A stretch of DNA of 32,347 nucleotides, taken from assembly GCA_017619275.1 (NCBI GenBank), contig JAFZSR010000127.1:1-32347 (forward strand), written 5' to 3'. Under the pieces are notes generated by a model. That model saw only the letters and a list, made by a program, of their open reading frames with translations, did not search any database and was not told where the DNA came from. This DNA is from Prevotella sp. Its GTDB lineage: Bacteria; Bacteroidota; Bacteroidia; Bacteroidales; Bacteroidaceae. Shown in pieces: positions 7,850 to 15,717 of this stretch. Position 1 is the first letter of the stretch. Each line of letters opens with the position of its first letter. The translations under genes were made by a program, and so were the position numbers.

Positions 7850-7881
7850 CAAAATTAGGCATTTTATTTCTTCCTCGCAAA
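7850..7881 (-). promoter_or_regulatory. Promoter of frr-rsgA
   Basis: On the minus strand, TTTG (7878-7881), a 20-bp spacer and TAATTTTG (7850-7857) match the Bacteroidetes consensus. The leader would be about 65 nt. Confidence 0.7.
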
Positions 7882-7931
7882 ATTTTTCACAAAAAAATGG
7901 CTGCTCATGAGTCATTTTATAAAATAATGAC

Positions 7932-7939
7932 TATCTTTG
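7932..7939 (+). promoter_or_regulatory. Promoter -7 box of the sensor-kinase cluster
   Basis: TATCTTTG followed by CAG lies 20 bp before ATG 7960, so the leader is very short. The -33 region lacks a good TTTG. In its place are two dyads, CTCATGAG (7905-7912) and an AT-rich TCATT...AATGA (7912-7930), which might bind a regulator that compensates for the weak -33. That last point is inference. Confidence 0.5.
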
Positions 7940-7959
7940 CAGCAAAATTGTATTAACAG

Positions 7960-8418
7960 ATGACAACCATACGCACATTCGTAGCCTCGCTATTATTGGC
8001 CATTGCCAGCGTGGCCGTGGCCGACAACTACCAGTATCTCACCGTGACACAAAGCGGCGGCGAGACCAGCTTCACCGTGAGTGACATCCAAAAAATTACG
8101 TTCGACGCCACCAACATGGTGCTGCACATGACCGACGGAACCACGCAGACGTTGCCCTTGGCCTCGCTGCAGAAGATGTTCTTTGCCAGCGAGTCGTCGG
8201 CCATTGAAACCGTGGCACAGGACAAGCAGAGAGTCCGCTTCAGCAACGGCGTGCTGCGTGCCGACTTGCAGGCTGGCGAAACGGTGACGCTCTTCAACAT
8301 GAAAGGCGAGCAGGTGATGCACGCCAACGAAAGCGGCACATACGACCTCTCGCGTCTCGCCAAAGGAGTCTACATTATAAAGGTGGGTAAGGAAACAAAG
8401 AAGGTCGTCAACAAATAA
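7960..8418 (+). CDS. Small secreted protein with T9SS-type sorting tail
   Basis: The 152-residue product has a signal peptide (MTTIRTFVASLLLAIASVAVA). A beta-rich segment follows with ITFDATNMVLHMTDGTTQTL and LASLQKMFF, a pattern seen in many secreted Prevotella proteins. The C-terminus, GVYIIKVGKETKKVVNK preceded by LFNMKGEQVMH, matches the Por secretion (type A) tail used by the type IX secretion system. It should therefore be exported to the surface or the medium. It is the first gene of a tight cluster: the pseudokinase begins 12 bp after its stop. Its role there is unknown; a ligand or accessory factor for the sensors is a guess. Confidence 0.8.
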   Translation: MTTIRTFVASLLLAIASVAVADNYQYLTVTQSGGETSFTVSDIQKITFDATNMVLHMTDGTTQTLPLASLQKMFFASESSAIETVAQDKQRVRFSNGVLRADLQAGETVTLFNMKGEQVMHANESGTYDLSRLAKGVYIIKVGKETKKVVNK

Positions 8419-8430
8419 AGCTTCAATAAG

Positions 8431-11223
8431 GTGTCAATCATCCGTTTGCTCGCTTTATTGATACCATTAGTTGTGGGCGTGCCTACGCTGCATGCCCAAA
8501 CAGATTTGGGGCGCGTCTACACCGACGACCGTCCACTGGTGTATGAAGATGCGTGGGACTTGTGGCCTTATGTCTTCCTCGACGATGAAGGTAATCCCAC
8601 AGGCTACAACGTCGACCTGCTGAAGCTCATCTTCGACAAGCTCAATATCCCCTACGTCATACGTCTGAAGCCCACCCACCAGGCACTGGAAGACCTGCGT
8701 GAGGGGCGCTCCGACCTGATGCTGGGCATGAAAGCCAATTTCCACGACGACTACACGCTCCACTACGGCAAGAACGTCATCCACCTCTTCACCCACTCCT
8801 TAGCCCATTCCAGCAGCACGCCGCCCTCGGTGACCAAGTTGGCCGACTTGGCCACAAACAAAGTCATCGTTCACTCCGGCAGCTTCAGCCACCACCTGAT
8901 GGAAGACCACGGCTGGGGCAACAACGCGATGGGATATGGCGACATGGACAAGGCCATACAGATGATTAGTGCCGAGGGCCAAGGCCAGGTGCTGTGGAAC
9001 GCCATGTCGCTAAAGTGGTTGATTCATAAATACCATGCCGACAACCTGACGCTCACCCCCGTCGACATGCCGTCGGGCGACTATCGCTTCATGTCGAACG
9101 ACGAAGAACTGCTCAAACAACTCGACCAAGTCTACGCCCAGCTGGATGCCAACGAGCAGCTGAAGCCCCTGCAGGAGAAATGGTTCCATCCCGAGAGGCA
9201 GACAAAGCGTGGCACACCCGGCTGGCTGTGGTATGTGGCCCTGGCCATCGGAGCCGTCGCCCTGTTGCTTACCATTGCCGCGCTGTTCTCACACATCCAA
9301 CAACGAAAAGCCACTCGCCAGCTACGGCAGCGCAACAACCTGCTGTCGCAGATACTCAGCATCAGCCACGTCAGCATGTGGACCTACAACGTGAAGCACG
9401 ACGTCTTCACTTGGTATGGCACCCGAGGCAACGCCGAGAAGAAATACTCATCCCAAGAGTTCGCCCGGCTCTATCATCCCAGCGACTACCACCGGTTGGC
9501 CGAGGCCATCAACAAGGTGGCCAGCCAGCAGCAGGACGAAGTGCAGCTGCAGCTGAGTGCCGCCGACACTGCCGATGGCCAGGAGCACACCTATCGGGTG
9601 TTCATCTCTGTGCTTCGTAAGGAGCACGGTATCCCCAGCGTCATCATTGGCACCAAGGCCGACATCACCGAGGAATACCGCCGCCAGCAGGAGACGGAAG
9701 CGCTCACACAGCGCTACAAGTCGGTGTTCAGCACCGCCATGGTCGACATGGTTTACTTCGACAAAGACGGATATATCAACAACCTGAACGAGCGAGCCTC
9801 GCAAACCTTCCACATGTCGCTCGACGACATGCGCCAGCACAACGTAAACCTGACAAAGGCCGTGGGCGACGACGACCTGCACCTCGACAGCACGGAGCGC
9901 GTCTACCTTTCGCTTTGTCTCGACACCAACAACAAGAACCTGAACATGTGGGAGGCCGACCAGGACAATACCGATTACTACGAGCTGCAGCTGGTGCCCG
10001 TGTTCGATGCCAACCATCAACATGTGGGCACCTACGGCACCGGGCGCCACATCACCGAGTTTGTAAAAACCTTCCACAAGGCCCAGCAGGGCGTGAAGCG
10101 CCTGCGACAAGCCACCAACGAAACCGCCGAGCACGTTGACAACATCAACTTCGCCCTGAAGGTGGGAGGCGTCAGGCTCATCAGTTACTCGCCCACCACC
10201 CATCTGCTCACCATCTTCCATCGCATGCACGAGGCACAATATGTGCTCACGCAGCAGCGATGCCTGAGCATGCTCGATGCTGGGTCCGTGCACGTGGGGA
10301 TGCGTATGCTGAGGGCCATGGACAGCCTAGCCTACCGCTCGATGGACTGCGACCTGCACACCAACCTCCGTCTGCCCGACGGCAAATGCCTCACCCTTCA
10401 GCTGCACCTCTTCCCCAGCGTCGACGAACAGGGACGCATCACCAAGTATTCGGGCATCTGCCGCGACACCACCGACATCAAGCACACCGAGCAACTATTA
10501 CAGCAGGAAACCATCAAGGCTCAAGAGGTGGAACAGGTGAAAAGCCAGTTCCTGCACAACATGTGCTACGAGATTCGCACGCCGCTCAACACCGTCGTGG
10601 CCTTCGCCGAAAAGTTCGAGCAAGAGCATAAACCGGAAGACGAAGAGCTGTACATACAGGAAATCAAGGACAAATCGGCTCATCTGCTCCAACTCATCAA
10701 CGACATCCTTTTCCTCTCGCGTCTTGATGCCCACATGATTACCATCACGCCCCAGCCCACCGACTTCGCCATGACCTTCGAAGCCCATTGCCAAGCAGGA
10801 TGGGGAGCCCACAAGCAGCACGGGGTGAACTATGTGGTGAAGAACAAATACGACCAGCTCGTGGTCGACATCGACGACAACAATCTGGGTCACGTCATCG
10901 AGCTGATAGCCGCCGCCAGTGCCATGTACACGCCTCATGGCAGCGTGAAGGCACGCTATGAACACATCGGCGGCAAGCTCATCATCGTCTTCGACGACAC
11001 GGGCGTCGGCATCGACCCCGAAACGCTGTCGCACATCTTCGACCGTTTCAACATGATGACAGGCCAGAGCAAAAGTAGTGGCCTGGGCATGGCAATATGT
11101 CAGGAGCTGACCCATCAGATGGGCGGCACCATCGAAATCAACAGCGAGGTGGGCAAGGGCACATCCGTATGGATTACCATTCCCTGCAACGCCTCGGTTG
11201 TAGAACATAAGAAGGAACAATAA
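8431..11223 (+). CDS. Membrane sensor histidine pseudokinase (SBP-PAS-HisKA-HATPase), degenerate
   Basis: The 930-residue protein starts with GTG; no in-frame ATG precedes it after the upstream stop. It has a signal peptide (to about HAQ), a periplasmic solute-binding family 3 domain (about 25-250), one membrane segment (about 264-288), roughly three PAS-like domains, then HisKA and HATPase_c regions. The H-box reads FLHNMCYEIRTPLN: the phosphoacceptor His is replaced by Tyr713 (codon TAC at 10567). In the N-box the Mg/ATP-binding Asn aligns with Ala829 and the usual Lys with Met832. The G1 box DDTGVGID and G2 box GLGMAI are kept. It probably cannot autophosphorylate but may bind nucleotide or dimerise with the kinase encoded 3 bp downstream. 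No receiver domain is present. Confidence 0.88.
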   Translation: MSIIRLLALLIPLVVGVPTLHAQTDLGRVYTDDRPLVYEDAWDLWPYVFLDDEGNPTGYNVDLLKLIFDKLNIPYVIRLKPTHQALEDLREGRSDLMLGMKANFHDDYTLHYGKNVIHLFTHSLAHSSSTPPSVTKLADLATNKVIVHSGSFSHHLMEDHGWGNNAMGYGDMDKAIQMISAEGQGQVLWNAMSLKWLIHKYHADNLTLTPVDMPSGDYRFMSNDEELLKQLDQVYAQLDANEQLKPLQEKWFHPERQTKRGTPGWLWYVALAIGAVALLLTIAALFSHIQQRKATRQLRQRNNLLSQILSISHVSMWTYNVKHDVFTWYGTRGNAEKKYSSQEFARLYHPSDYHRLAEAINKVASQQQDEVQLQLSAADTADGQEHTYRVFISVLRKEHGIPSVIIGTKADITEEYRRQQETEALTQRYKSVFSTAMVDMVYFDKDGYINNLNERASQTFHMSLDDMRQHNVNLTKAVGDDDLHLDSTERVYLSLCLDTNNKNLNMWEADQDNTDYYELQLVPVFDANHQHVGTYGTGRHITEFVKTFHKAQQGVKRLRQATNETAEHVDNINFALKVGGVRLISYSPTTHLLTIFHRMHEAQYVLTQQRCLSMLDAGSVHVGMRMLRAMDSLAYRSMDCDLHTNLRLPDGKCLTLQLHLFPSVDEQGRITKYSGICRDTTDIKHTEQLLQQETIKAQEVEQVKSQFLHNMCYEIRTPLNTVVAFAEKFEQEHKPEDEELYIQEIKDKSAHLLQLINDILFLSRLDAHMITITPQPTDFAMTFEAHCQAGWGAHKQHGVNYVVKNKYDQLVVDIDDNNLGHVIELIAAASAMYTPHGSVKARYEHIGGKLIIVFDDTGVGIDPETLSHIFDRFNMMTGQSKSSGLGMAICQELTHQMGGTIEINSEVGKGTSVWITIPCNASVVEHKKEQ

Positions 11224-11226
11224 CGT

Positions 11227-14028
11227 ATGACACTTCTCAGTAGCAGACATTACCTCCGTCGGCGGGCAGCCATCAAGCTGTTGGCCCTCCTGCTGGCGCT
11301 GGTTCCTGCCACGGCTACGTTTGCCCAGGACCATACGGACTTGGGCGTCGTCACCGTGGCCTGCGACTGGGATTACGCCCCCTACGAATACATCAACAGC
11401 GAGGGAGAACCTGCTGGGTTCAACATCGACGTGCTGCAAACCATCCTGAAGCGTCTGGGGCTGCGCTACGAGTTTGTGATGAACACAAGGGCGCAAGGCG
11501 TGGAGGCTTTCATGGACCATAGGGCCGACCTCATCATCGACTATCGCGGGCGCTTCGACAACACCTCCTATCTGCGCTCGCGTAGCATCCTCGATTATTA
11601 CAAGATGGATGTGGCCTACAAGAACGGCACGTCACCCATCAACGACCCTGCCAAGCTGAACAATGGCGGAACCATCGTCTACAACAGCGTCAACGACTCG
11701 GTCATGATCACCATGCTCCAACAATACGTCAAAAGCACCAACATGGTGATGGCGTCGCCACGCGAAGCGCTCATGGGCTTGCAGAACGGTCAATACGACT
11801 ACTTCGTGTGGGGCCACGAACTCATCAAGTGGAAAATCAAGGAGTATAATCTCAAGGACCTCATCAGCAACGAACTCGACATTCCCGCCATCGAAATCCA
11901 CATTGCCGGTCACGACGAGCACCTCATGCAGGACATCGACAACGAGTTTGCACGCTTGAAACAAAGCGGAGAAATCGACAGGATACGCCAACACTGGTTC
12001 CACCCCGAAGACGCTACGGGCGAAGGCTCCAACCTGGGACTCTACGTCACGCTGGCCATCTTTATCGTGGCCATCCTAGCGTTCATCTTCTACCGCATCA
12101 TCGTAGCCAGGGTGAGAACCGCAGTGCGCAACAGCGAGGATGCCGAAGCCATGATGCGCCAGGCTTTCAACATGGGCAGCTACTCGGTCATCGTCTACAA
12201 CATGCGCAACAGGCATTTCAGCAACGTACACGGCAACAGCCTCCCACCCGAAGGCATGTCGCTGGACGAATACCTGAAACGCATGCACCCCGACGACAAC
12301 CGCCACATCTATCTCGTGCGCCAGCAACTGGTGGACGGGCGCAACACCAGCGCATCTTTCAACATGCGGTGGAACACCGCCACCCCCGACAATCCCACAT
12401 GGGTTAACTTGTCGGCCAATGTCTTTATCGAGCGCGACCGCTACGGCCACCCCGAACAAATTGTGGCGGCCTTCCGAAATATCACCGACGAAGTGCAGGC
12501 ACAACGCGACAACGAGGAGCTGGGACTGCGCTATCTGAAAATGTTCGACTCCTCGGTGCTGGCCATGTCGTTCTATGACAAAGATAAGCATCTCATCGAC
12601 CTGAACGAGAACATGAAGAAGCTGTGCGGTTTTGACCCGAAAGAAAGTAACATCGAGTATTTCCGCCGTCAAGACCTGATCGACTGGGATATGCTTCGCG
12701 ACGATTTCAACATCGACCAGCAAGACAATTTCCATGTGTGCCAGCATTTGTACATCCCAGAGCGGGGCATCGACAAATATATCGAGATGCGCCTCCGAAC
12801 CACTACCGACGCTCAGGGCGACCTGCTCTACTATGTTGTCACTGCCCGCGATGTCACCGCCGAGCGCAACATGTATCTGGAACTGCGGCATCAGAACATG
12901 GCTCTGAAGAAGACGGAAGAGATAAACCGCAAGTACGAGGAAGAGCTGCGCACGCTGCTCGAGAATTGCAACATGCACGTGTGGCACGCCGACCTCAACA
13001 CTGGCCTCATCACCATCTCCCGCTCGCTCGACAAGAGCCAGTACAGCCTGTCCATGGAGGATTACGTGAACAGGATGGCGTCCAACGACCGCGAACAGGC
13101 CCTGAACAACATTCAGCAGTTGCGCACGCTCAAACGCTCGTTCAATGTGACCCACCATTTCCTCTCGTCGTTCATCAACGACAAGCCCACCTGGTATGCC
13201 GTCAGTGGCATGCCGTTGACCGACAGCGAGGGCCATGTGAACCGTCTCTTCGGCGTGGTGCGAAATGTCGACTCGCTGATGGAGGCTCAGGAGCGACTGA
13301 AGCAGGAGACGGCACGAGCCGAAAACAGCGGTAAGCTGAAGGCAGCCTTCTTGGCCAACATGACCCACGAGATACGCACACCGCTCAACGCCATCGTGGG
13401 ATTCTCCGACTTGTTGCGCATGGTGGACACGACCGAGGAGCGACAGGAGTTCGTGCGCATCATCCGCAACAACTGCGACATGCTGCTGCGACTCATCAAC
13501 GATATCTTCGAGGCTTCGACCATCGACCTCAAACCACTCGAAATCAAGCCAAAGCCCGTCGACTTTGCAGTGGCATTCAACGACATCTGCCAGTCGCTGG
13601 CAAGGCGCGTGCAGGATCCTGCCGTACAGTTCATCGCCGAGCAGACCGACGAGTCGCTCATCGTCAACATCGATATGGGGCGCATGCAGCAGGTCATCAC
13701 CAATTTCGTCACCAACGCGGTAAAGCACACCCAGCAGGGACACATCAAGGTGGGATGGCGACGCACCCCACGGCCCCTCTCCTCGCAGCAGGGAGCCGAG
13801 GGCGATTTAGGCATCTACATGTATTGCGAAGACACCGGCTCCGGCATTCCCAAGGACATGCAGGAGCGCATCTTCGACCGCTTTGTAAAACTCAACGACT
13901 TCGTGCAAGGCACCGGACTGGGTCTCAGCATCTGCAAGAGCATCGCCGAACGCAGCAACGGCTGCATCGGCGTGCAGAGCGAGGGCGAAGGCCGAGGCTG
14001 CACCTTCTGGATATGGGTGCCCTGTTAG
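11227..14028 (+). CDS. Membrane sensor histidine kinase (SBP-PAS-HisKA-HATPase), intact
   Basis: The 933-residue paralogue of the preceding protein has the same layout: signal peptide, solute-binding family 3 domain (GVVTVACDWDYAPYEYINSE onward), one membrane helix (about 273-292), several PAS-like domains, HisKA and HATPase_c. Its catalytic motifs are complete: THEIRTPLN with His714, N-box TNFVTNAVKHT with Asn830, G1 EDTGSGIP, F-box IFDRF and G2 GTGLGLSI. It should sense a small periplasmic solute and autophosphorylate. No response regulator with a receiver domain lies nearby, so the phosphate acceptor is unknown. The 3-bp gap to the pseudokinase and their near-equal length point to duplication and joint expression. 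Confidence 0.92.
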   Translation: MTLLSSRHYLRRRAAIKLLALLLALVPATATFAQDHTDLGVVTVACDWDYAPYEYINSEGEPAGFNIDVLQTILKRLGLRYEFVMNTRAQGVEAFMDHRADLIIDYRGRFDNTSYLRSRSILDYYKMDVAYKNGTSPINDPAKLNNGGTIVYNSVNDSVMITMLQQYVKSTNMVMASPREALMGLQNGQYDYFVWGHELIKWKIKEYNLKDLISNELDIPAIEIHIAGHDEHLMQDIDNEFARLKQSGEIDRIRQHWFHPEDATGEGSNLGLYVTLAIFIVAILAFIFYRIIVARVRTAVRNSEDAEAMMRQAFNMGSYSVIVYNMRNRHFSNVHGNSLPPEGMSLDEYLKRMHPDDNRHIYLVRQQLVDGRNTSASFNMRWNTATPDNPTWVNLSANVFIERDRYGHPEQIVAAFRNITDEVQAQRDNEELGLRYLKMFDSSVLAMSFYDKDKHLIDLNENMKKLCGFDPKESNIEYFRRQDLIDWDMLRDDFNIDQQDNFHVCQHLYIPERGIDKYIEMRLRTTTDAQGDLLYYVVTARDVTAERNMYLELRHQNMALKKTEEINRKYEEELRTLLENCNMHVWHADLNTGLITISRSLDKSQYSLSMEDYVNRMASNDREQALNNIQQLRTLKRSFNVTHHFLSSFINDKPTWYAVSGMPLTDSEGHVNRLFGVVRNVDSLMEAQERLKQETARAENSGKLKAAFLANMTHEIRTPLNAIVGFSDLLRMVDTTEERQEFVRIIRNNCDMLLRLINDIFEASTIDLKPLEIKPKPVDFAVAFNDICQSLARRVQDPAVQFIAEQTDESLIVNIDMGRMQQVITNFVTNAVKHTQQGHIKVGWRRTPRPLSSQQGAEGDLGIYMYCEDTGSGIPKDMQERIFDRFVKLNDFVQGTGLGLSICKSIAERSNGCIGVQSEGEGRGCTFWIWVPC

Positions 14029-14083
14029 GGCGTGTTCATTCATCGACAAAAACAATCTTTAACTCCCTTAAAACTCCAACGAT

Positions 14084-14950
14084 ATGCAAACCAGCAAATA
14101 CATGCTCGCCAGTGAGCGCGACCAGCTGTGGGGACTCACCGTCACCACCATCGGCTACGAAGAGATTGGCCCCAACGACCCTTACCCCACTCGCGGCCAT
14201 GCCGACGGCTACTATTTCGACCTGGCCAAGGGGCGCATCCTGCCCGAGTATCAACTGCTCTATATCATCGAGGGACAGGGCATTTTCCATAGTCAGACCC
14301 TGGGGGAGGCTCCACTGAAGGAAGGCGACTTCTTTATGCTCTTCCCCGGCGAATGGCATAGCTACCACCCCACAGGCCCCACTGGCTGGAAGAAATTCTG
14401 GATAGGCTTCCAAGGGCGCAATGTCGACGACCGCGTGCGCGCCGGTTTCCTCGCTCCCACCAAGCCCATCTACCATGTTGGCTTCCACGACAGCATCGTG
14501 CGCCTCTACCGCTCGGCCTACGATGCCGCCGTGGCCGAGGAGGCTTACGCCCAGCAGCTCATGGCTGGCATCGTCAACCATCTCATCGGGCTGATGTATG
14601 CCCTGGAGCGAAACATCGAACTGAAGAGCCGCAACCAAAGCCACGTCGACCTGATGAACCGAGCCCGACTGCGCATCCGTGAGGAGCTGGAGTCGCCACT
14701 CACCATTCAGCAGGTGGCCGACGACCTGGGTATGAGCTACTCCAATTTCCGCAAGCTCTTCAAGGAGTACACCGGTCTCTCGCCAGCCACCTACCAGCAG
14801 GACCTGCGCCTGCAGCGTGCCAAGGAACTGCTCACCACCACCAGCCTGAGCATTAAGGAGATTGCCTACCGGCTAAACTTCGATTCGCCCGACTACTTCT
14901 CATCGAAATTCAAAATCAAGACAGGCCGTAAGCCCAGCGACCTGAGGTAA
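14084..14950 (+). CDS. AraC-family transcriptional regulator with cupin-like sensor domain
   Basis: The 288-residue protein has an N-terminal AraC-type cupin region (LLYIIEGQGIF, then EGDFFMLFPGEWHSY, residues about 60-110) and a C-terminal double helix-turn-helix (about 195-288) with LTIQQVADDLGMSYSNFRKL and SIKEIAYRLNFDSPDYFSSK, ending in TGRKPSDLR. Such proteins bind a small ligand, often a sugar, and activate nearby genes. It starts 55 bp after the sensor kinase stop on the same strand and no clear promoter separates them, so it may belong to the same unit. It has no receiver domain, so phosphorylation by the kinase is not expected from its architecture. Confidence 0.9.
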   Translation: MQTSKYMLASERDQLWGLTVTTIGYEEIGPNDPYPTRGHADGYYFDLAKGRILPEYQLLYIIEGQGIFHSQTLGEAPLKEGDFFMLFPGEWHSYHPTGPTGWKKFWIGFQGRNVDDRVRAGFLAPTKPIYHVGFHDSIVRLYRSAYDAAVAEEAYAQQLMAGIVNHLIGLMYALERNIELKSRNQSHVDLMNRARLRIREELESPLTIQQVADDLGMSYSNFRKLFKEYTGLSPATYQQDLRLQRAKELLTTTSLSIKEIAYRLNFDSPDYFSSKFKIKTGRKPSDLR

Positions 14951-15009
14951 GCCTTCAGTCCGTTACGACCCTAAAACTATCTCTTCCGCCCGACTATGTG
15001 CCGAGTGGT

Positions 15010-15075
15010 AAAAAATCTCGTACGAGATTTTTTCAAAAGTCGTTACCGTTTTTCAAAAAGTCGTTACCGAAATTT
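15010..15075. repeat. AT-rich palindromic repeat, probable terminator (site B)
   Basis: A perfect 24-bp palindrome (15010-15033; A6, TCTCGTACGAGA, T6) is followed by two units AAAAGTCGTTACCG with T/A runs. It lies 60 bp after the AraC stop and before the promoter of the 59-residue peptide gene, where a terminator would be expected. It is related in sequence to the repeats at 5016-5080 and 31635-31722. Confidence 0.7.
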
Positions 15076-15169
15076 CAGGGGGCGCCACCTGCTTGAAACC
15101 TCCTGTTATTCCCGAAAAACATCAAATGCAACAAAAATGACGTTTTGTTGTGAAAAAAGTTCGATTTTT

Positions 15170-15201
15170 GTTGTTTGTTAGCTAAAAAATGATTAACTTT
15201 G
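15170..15201 (+). promoter_or_regulatory. Promoter of the 59-residue peptide gene
   Basis: TAACTTTG at 15194-15201 followed by CAG is a consensus -7 box; GTTG at 15170-15173 lies 20 bp upstream as a near -33. The transcript would have a leader of about 110 nt holding a small hairpin GGGCA-tgt-TGCCC (15210-15222). Confidence 0.65.
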
Positions 15202-15320
15202 CAGCCCAAGGGCATGTTGCCCATTATATGCTCAAATCAGAATGAAGCAAAAGACGAAGCAAGACTGGTTTTGACATCTATAGAAAAAGAATAATTAAAT
15301 ATAGTATAGGAGTTCAAACT

Positions 15321-15500
15321 ATGAACAAGAAATCTTACATGGAACCCGCAACACGGGTCGTGAAGGTTCAGACGATGAGCATGATTGCCTCTACTACTGG
15401 AGTTAGTACCGTTGGTGGTAATGCAGGTCTTAACTATGGCGGCGGCGGCAGCTACGCAGCCCTTAGCCGTGATGGCGGCTGGGACGAAGACGACGAATAA
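15321..15500 (+). CDS. 59-residue Gly-rich peptide with acidic tail, no signal peptide
   Basis: The frame ATG 15321 to TAA 15500 encodes a peptide starting MNKKSYMEPATRVVKVQTMS, continuing with MIASTTGVSTVGGNAG, a Gly run (NYGGGGSY) and an acidic end GGWDEDDE. It has its own consensus promoter and is followed by stem-loops, which supports a real gene despite its size. The N-terminal pattern (KKxYxxPxxxVVxxxxxxMIA) recalls a group of short uncharacterised peptides common in Prevotella and Bacteroides. The conserved head with a variable Gly-rich tail looks like a leader plus a variable part, but that is inference. There is no membrane segment. Function unknown. Confidence 0.75.
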   Translation: MNKKSYMEPATRVVKVQTMSMIASTTGVSTVGGNAGLNYGGGGSYAALSRDGGWDEDDE

Positions 15501-15517
15501 ACGAGTCTCCTGAACCT

Positions 15518-15587
15518 CCGCACCTCCGTTTGGTGCGGGCCAATAGAACTACAGAGGCACAGAGGCCTTGGGCATCATCTCTGTGCC
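15518..15587 (+). terminator. Two stem-loops after the small peptide gene
   Basis: CCGCACC/GGTGCGG (15518-15538, 7-bp stem) and GGCACAGAG/CTCTGTGCC (15556-15587, 9-bp stem) follow the stop codon closely. Neither has a strong T tract directly after it, so termination is plausible but not certain. The remaining 130 bp up to cls is AT-rich without recognisable features. Confidence 0.45.
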
Positions 15588-15717
15588 ATGTAATTGTATA
15601 TGTTTTTGTTCTAAAACAATTTTGGATAGTTGCGGTTTGCTTTGCAAAGAATTTTTCTTTCCTTTTTCATTTATTCGTTTCTGAAAAAGCAAACAGTCAT
15701 TTCTTTCTGATGAATTC

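Noticed and set aside
10567-10569. Sequencing error as explanation for the missing kinase His
   Set aside because: One base (CAC to TAC) could be an error, but the N-box Asn and Lys are also changed, so independent degeneration of the catalytic sites is more likely.
14996-15181. Possible 61-codon gene downstream of the AraC regulator
   Set aside because: Most of its length is the AT-rich palindromic repeat (KSRYRFSKSRYR comes from the repeat units), and the promoter of the next gene overlaps its end.
15240-15273. Ten-codon frame (MKQKTKQDWF) in the leader of the 59-residue peptide gene
   Set aside because: It is too short to judge, and there is no conserved or attenuator-like structure beyond the small hairpin before it.
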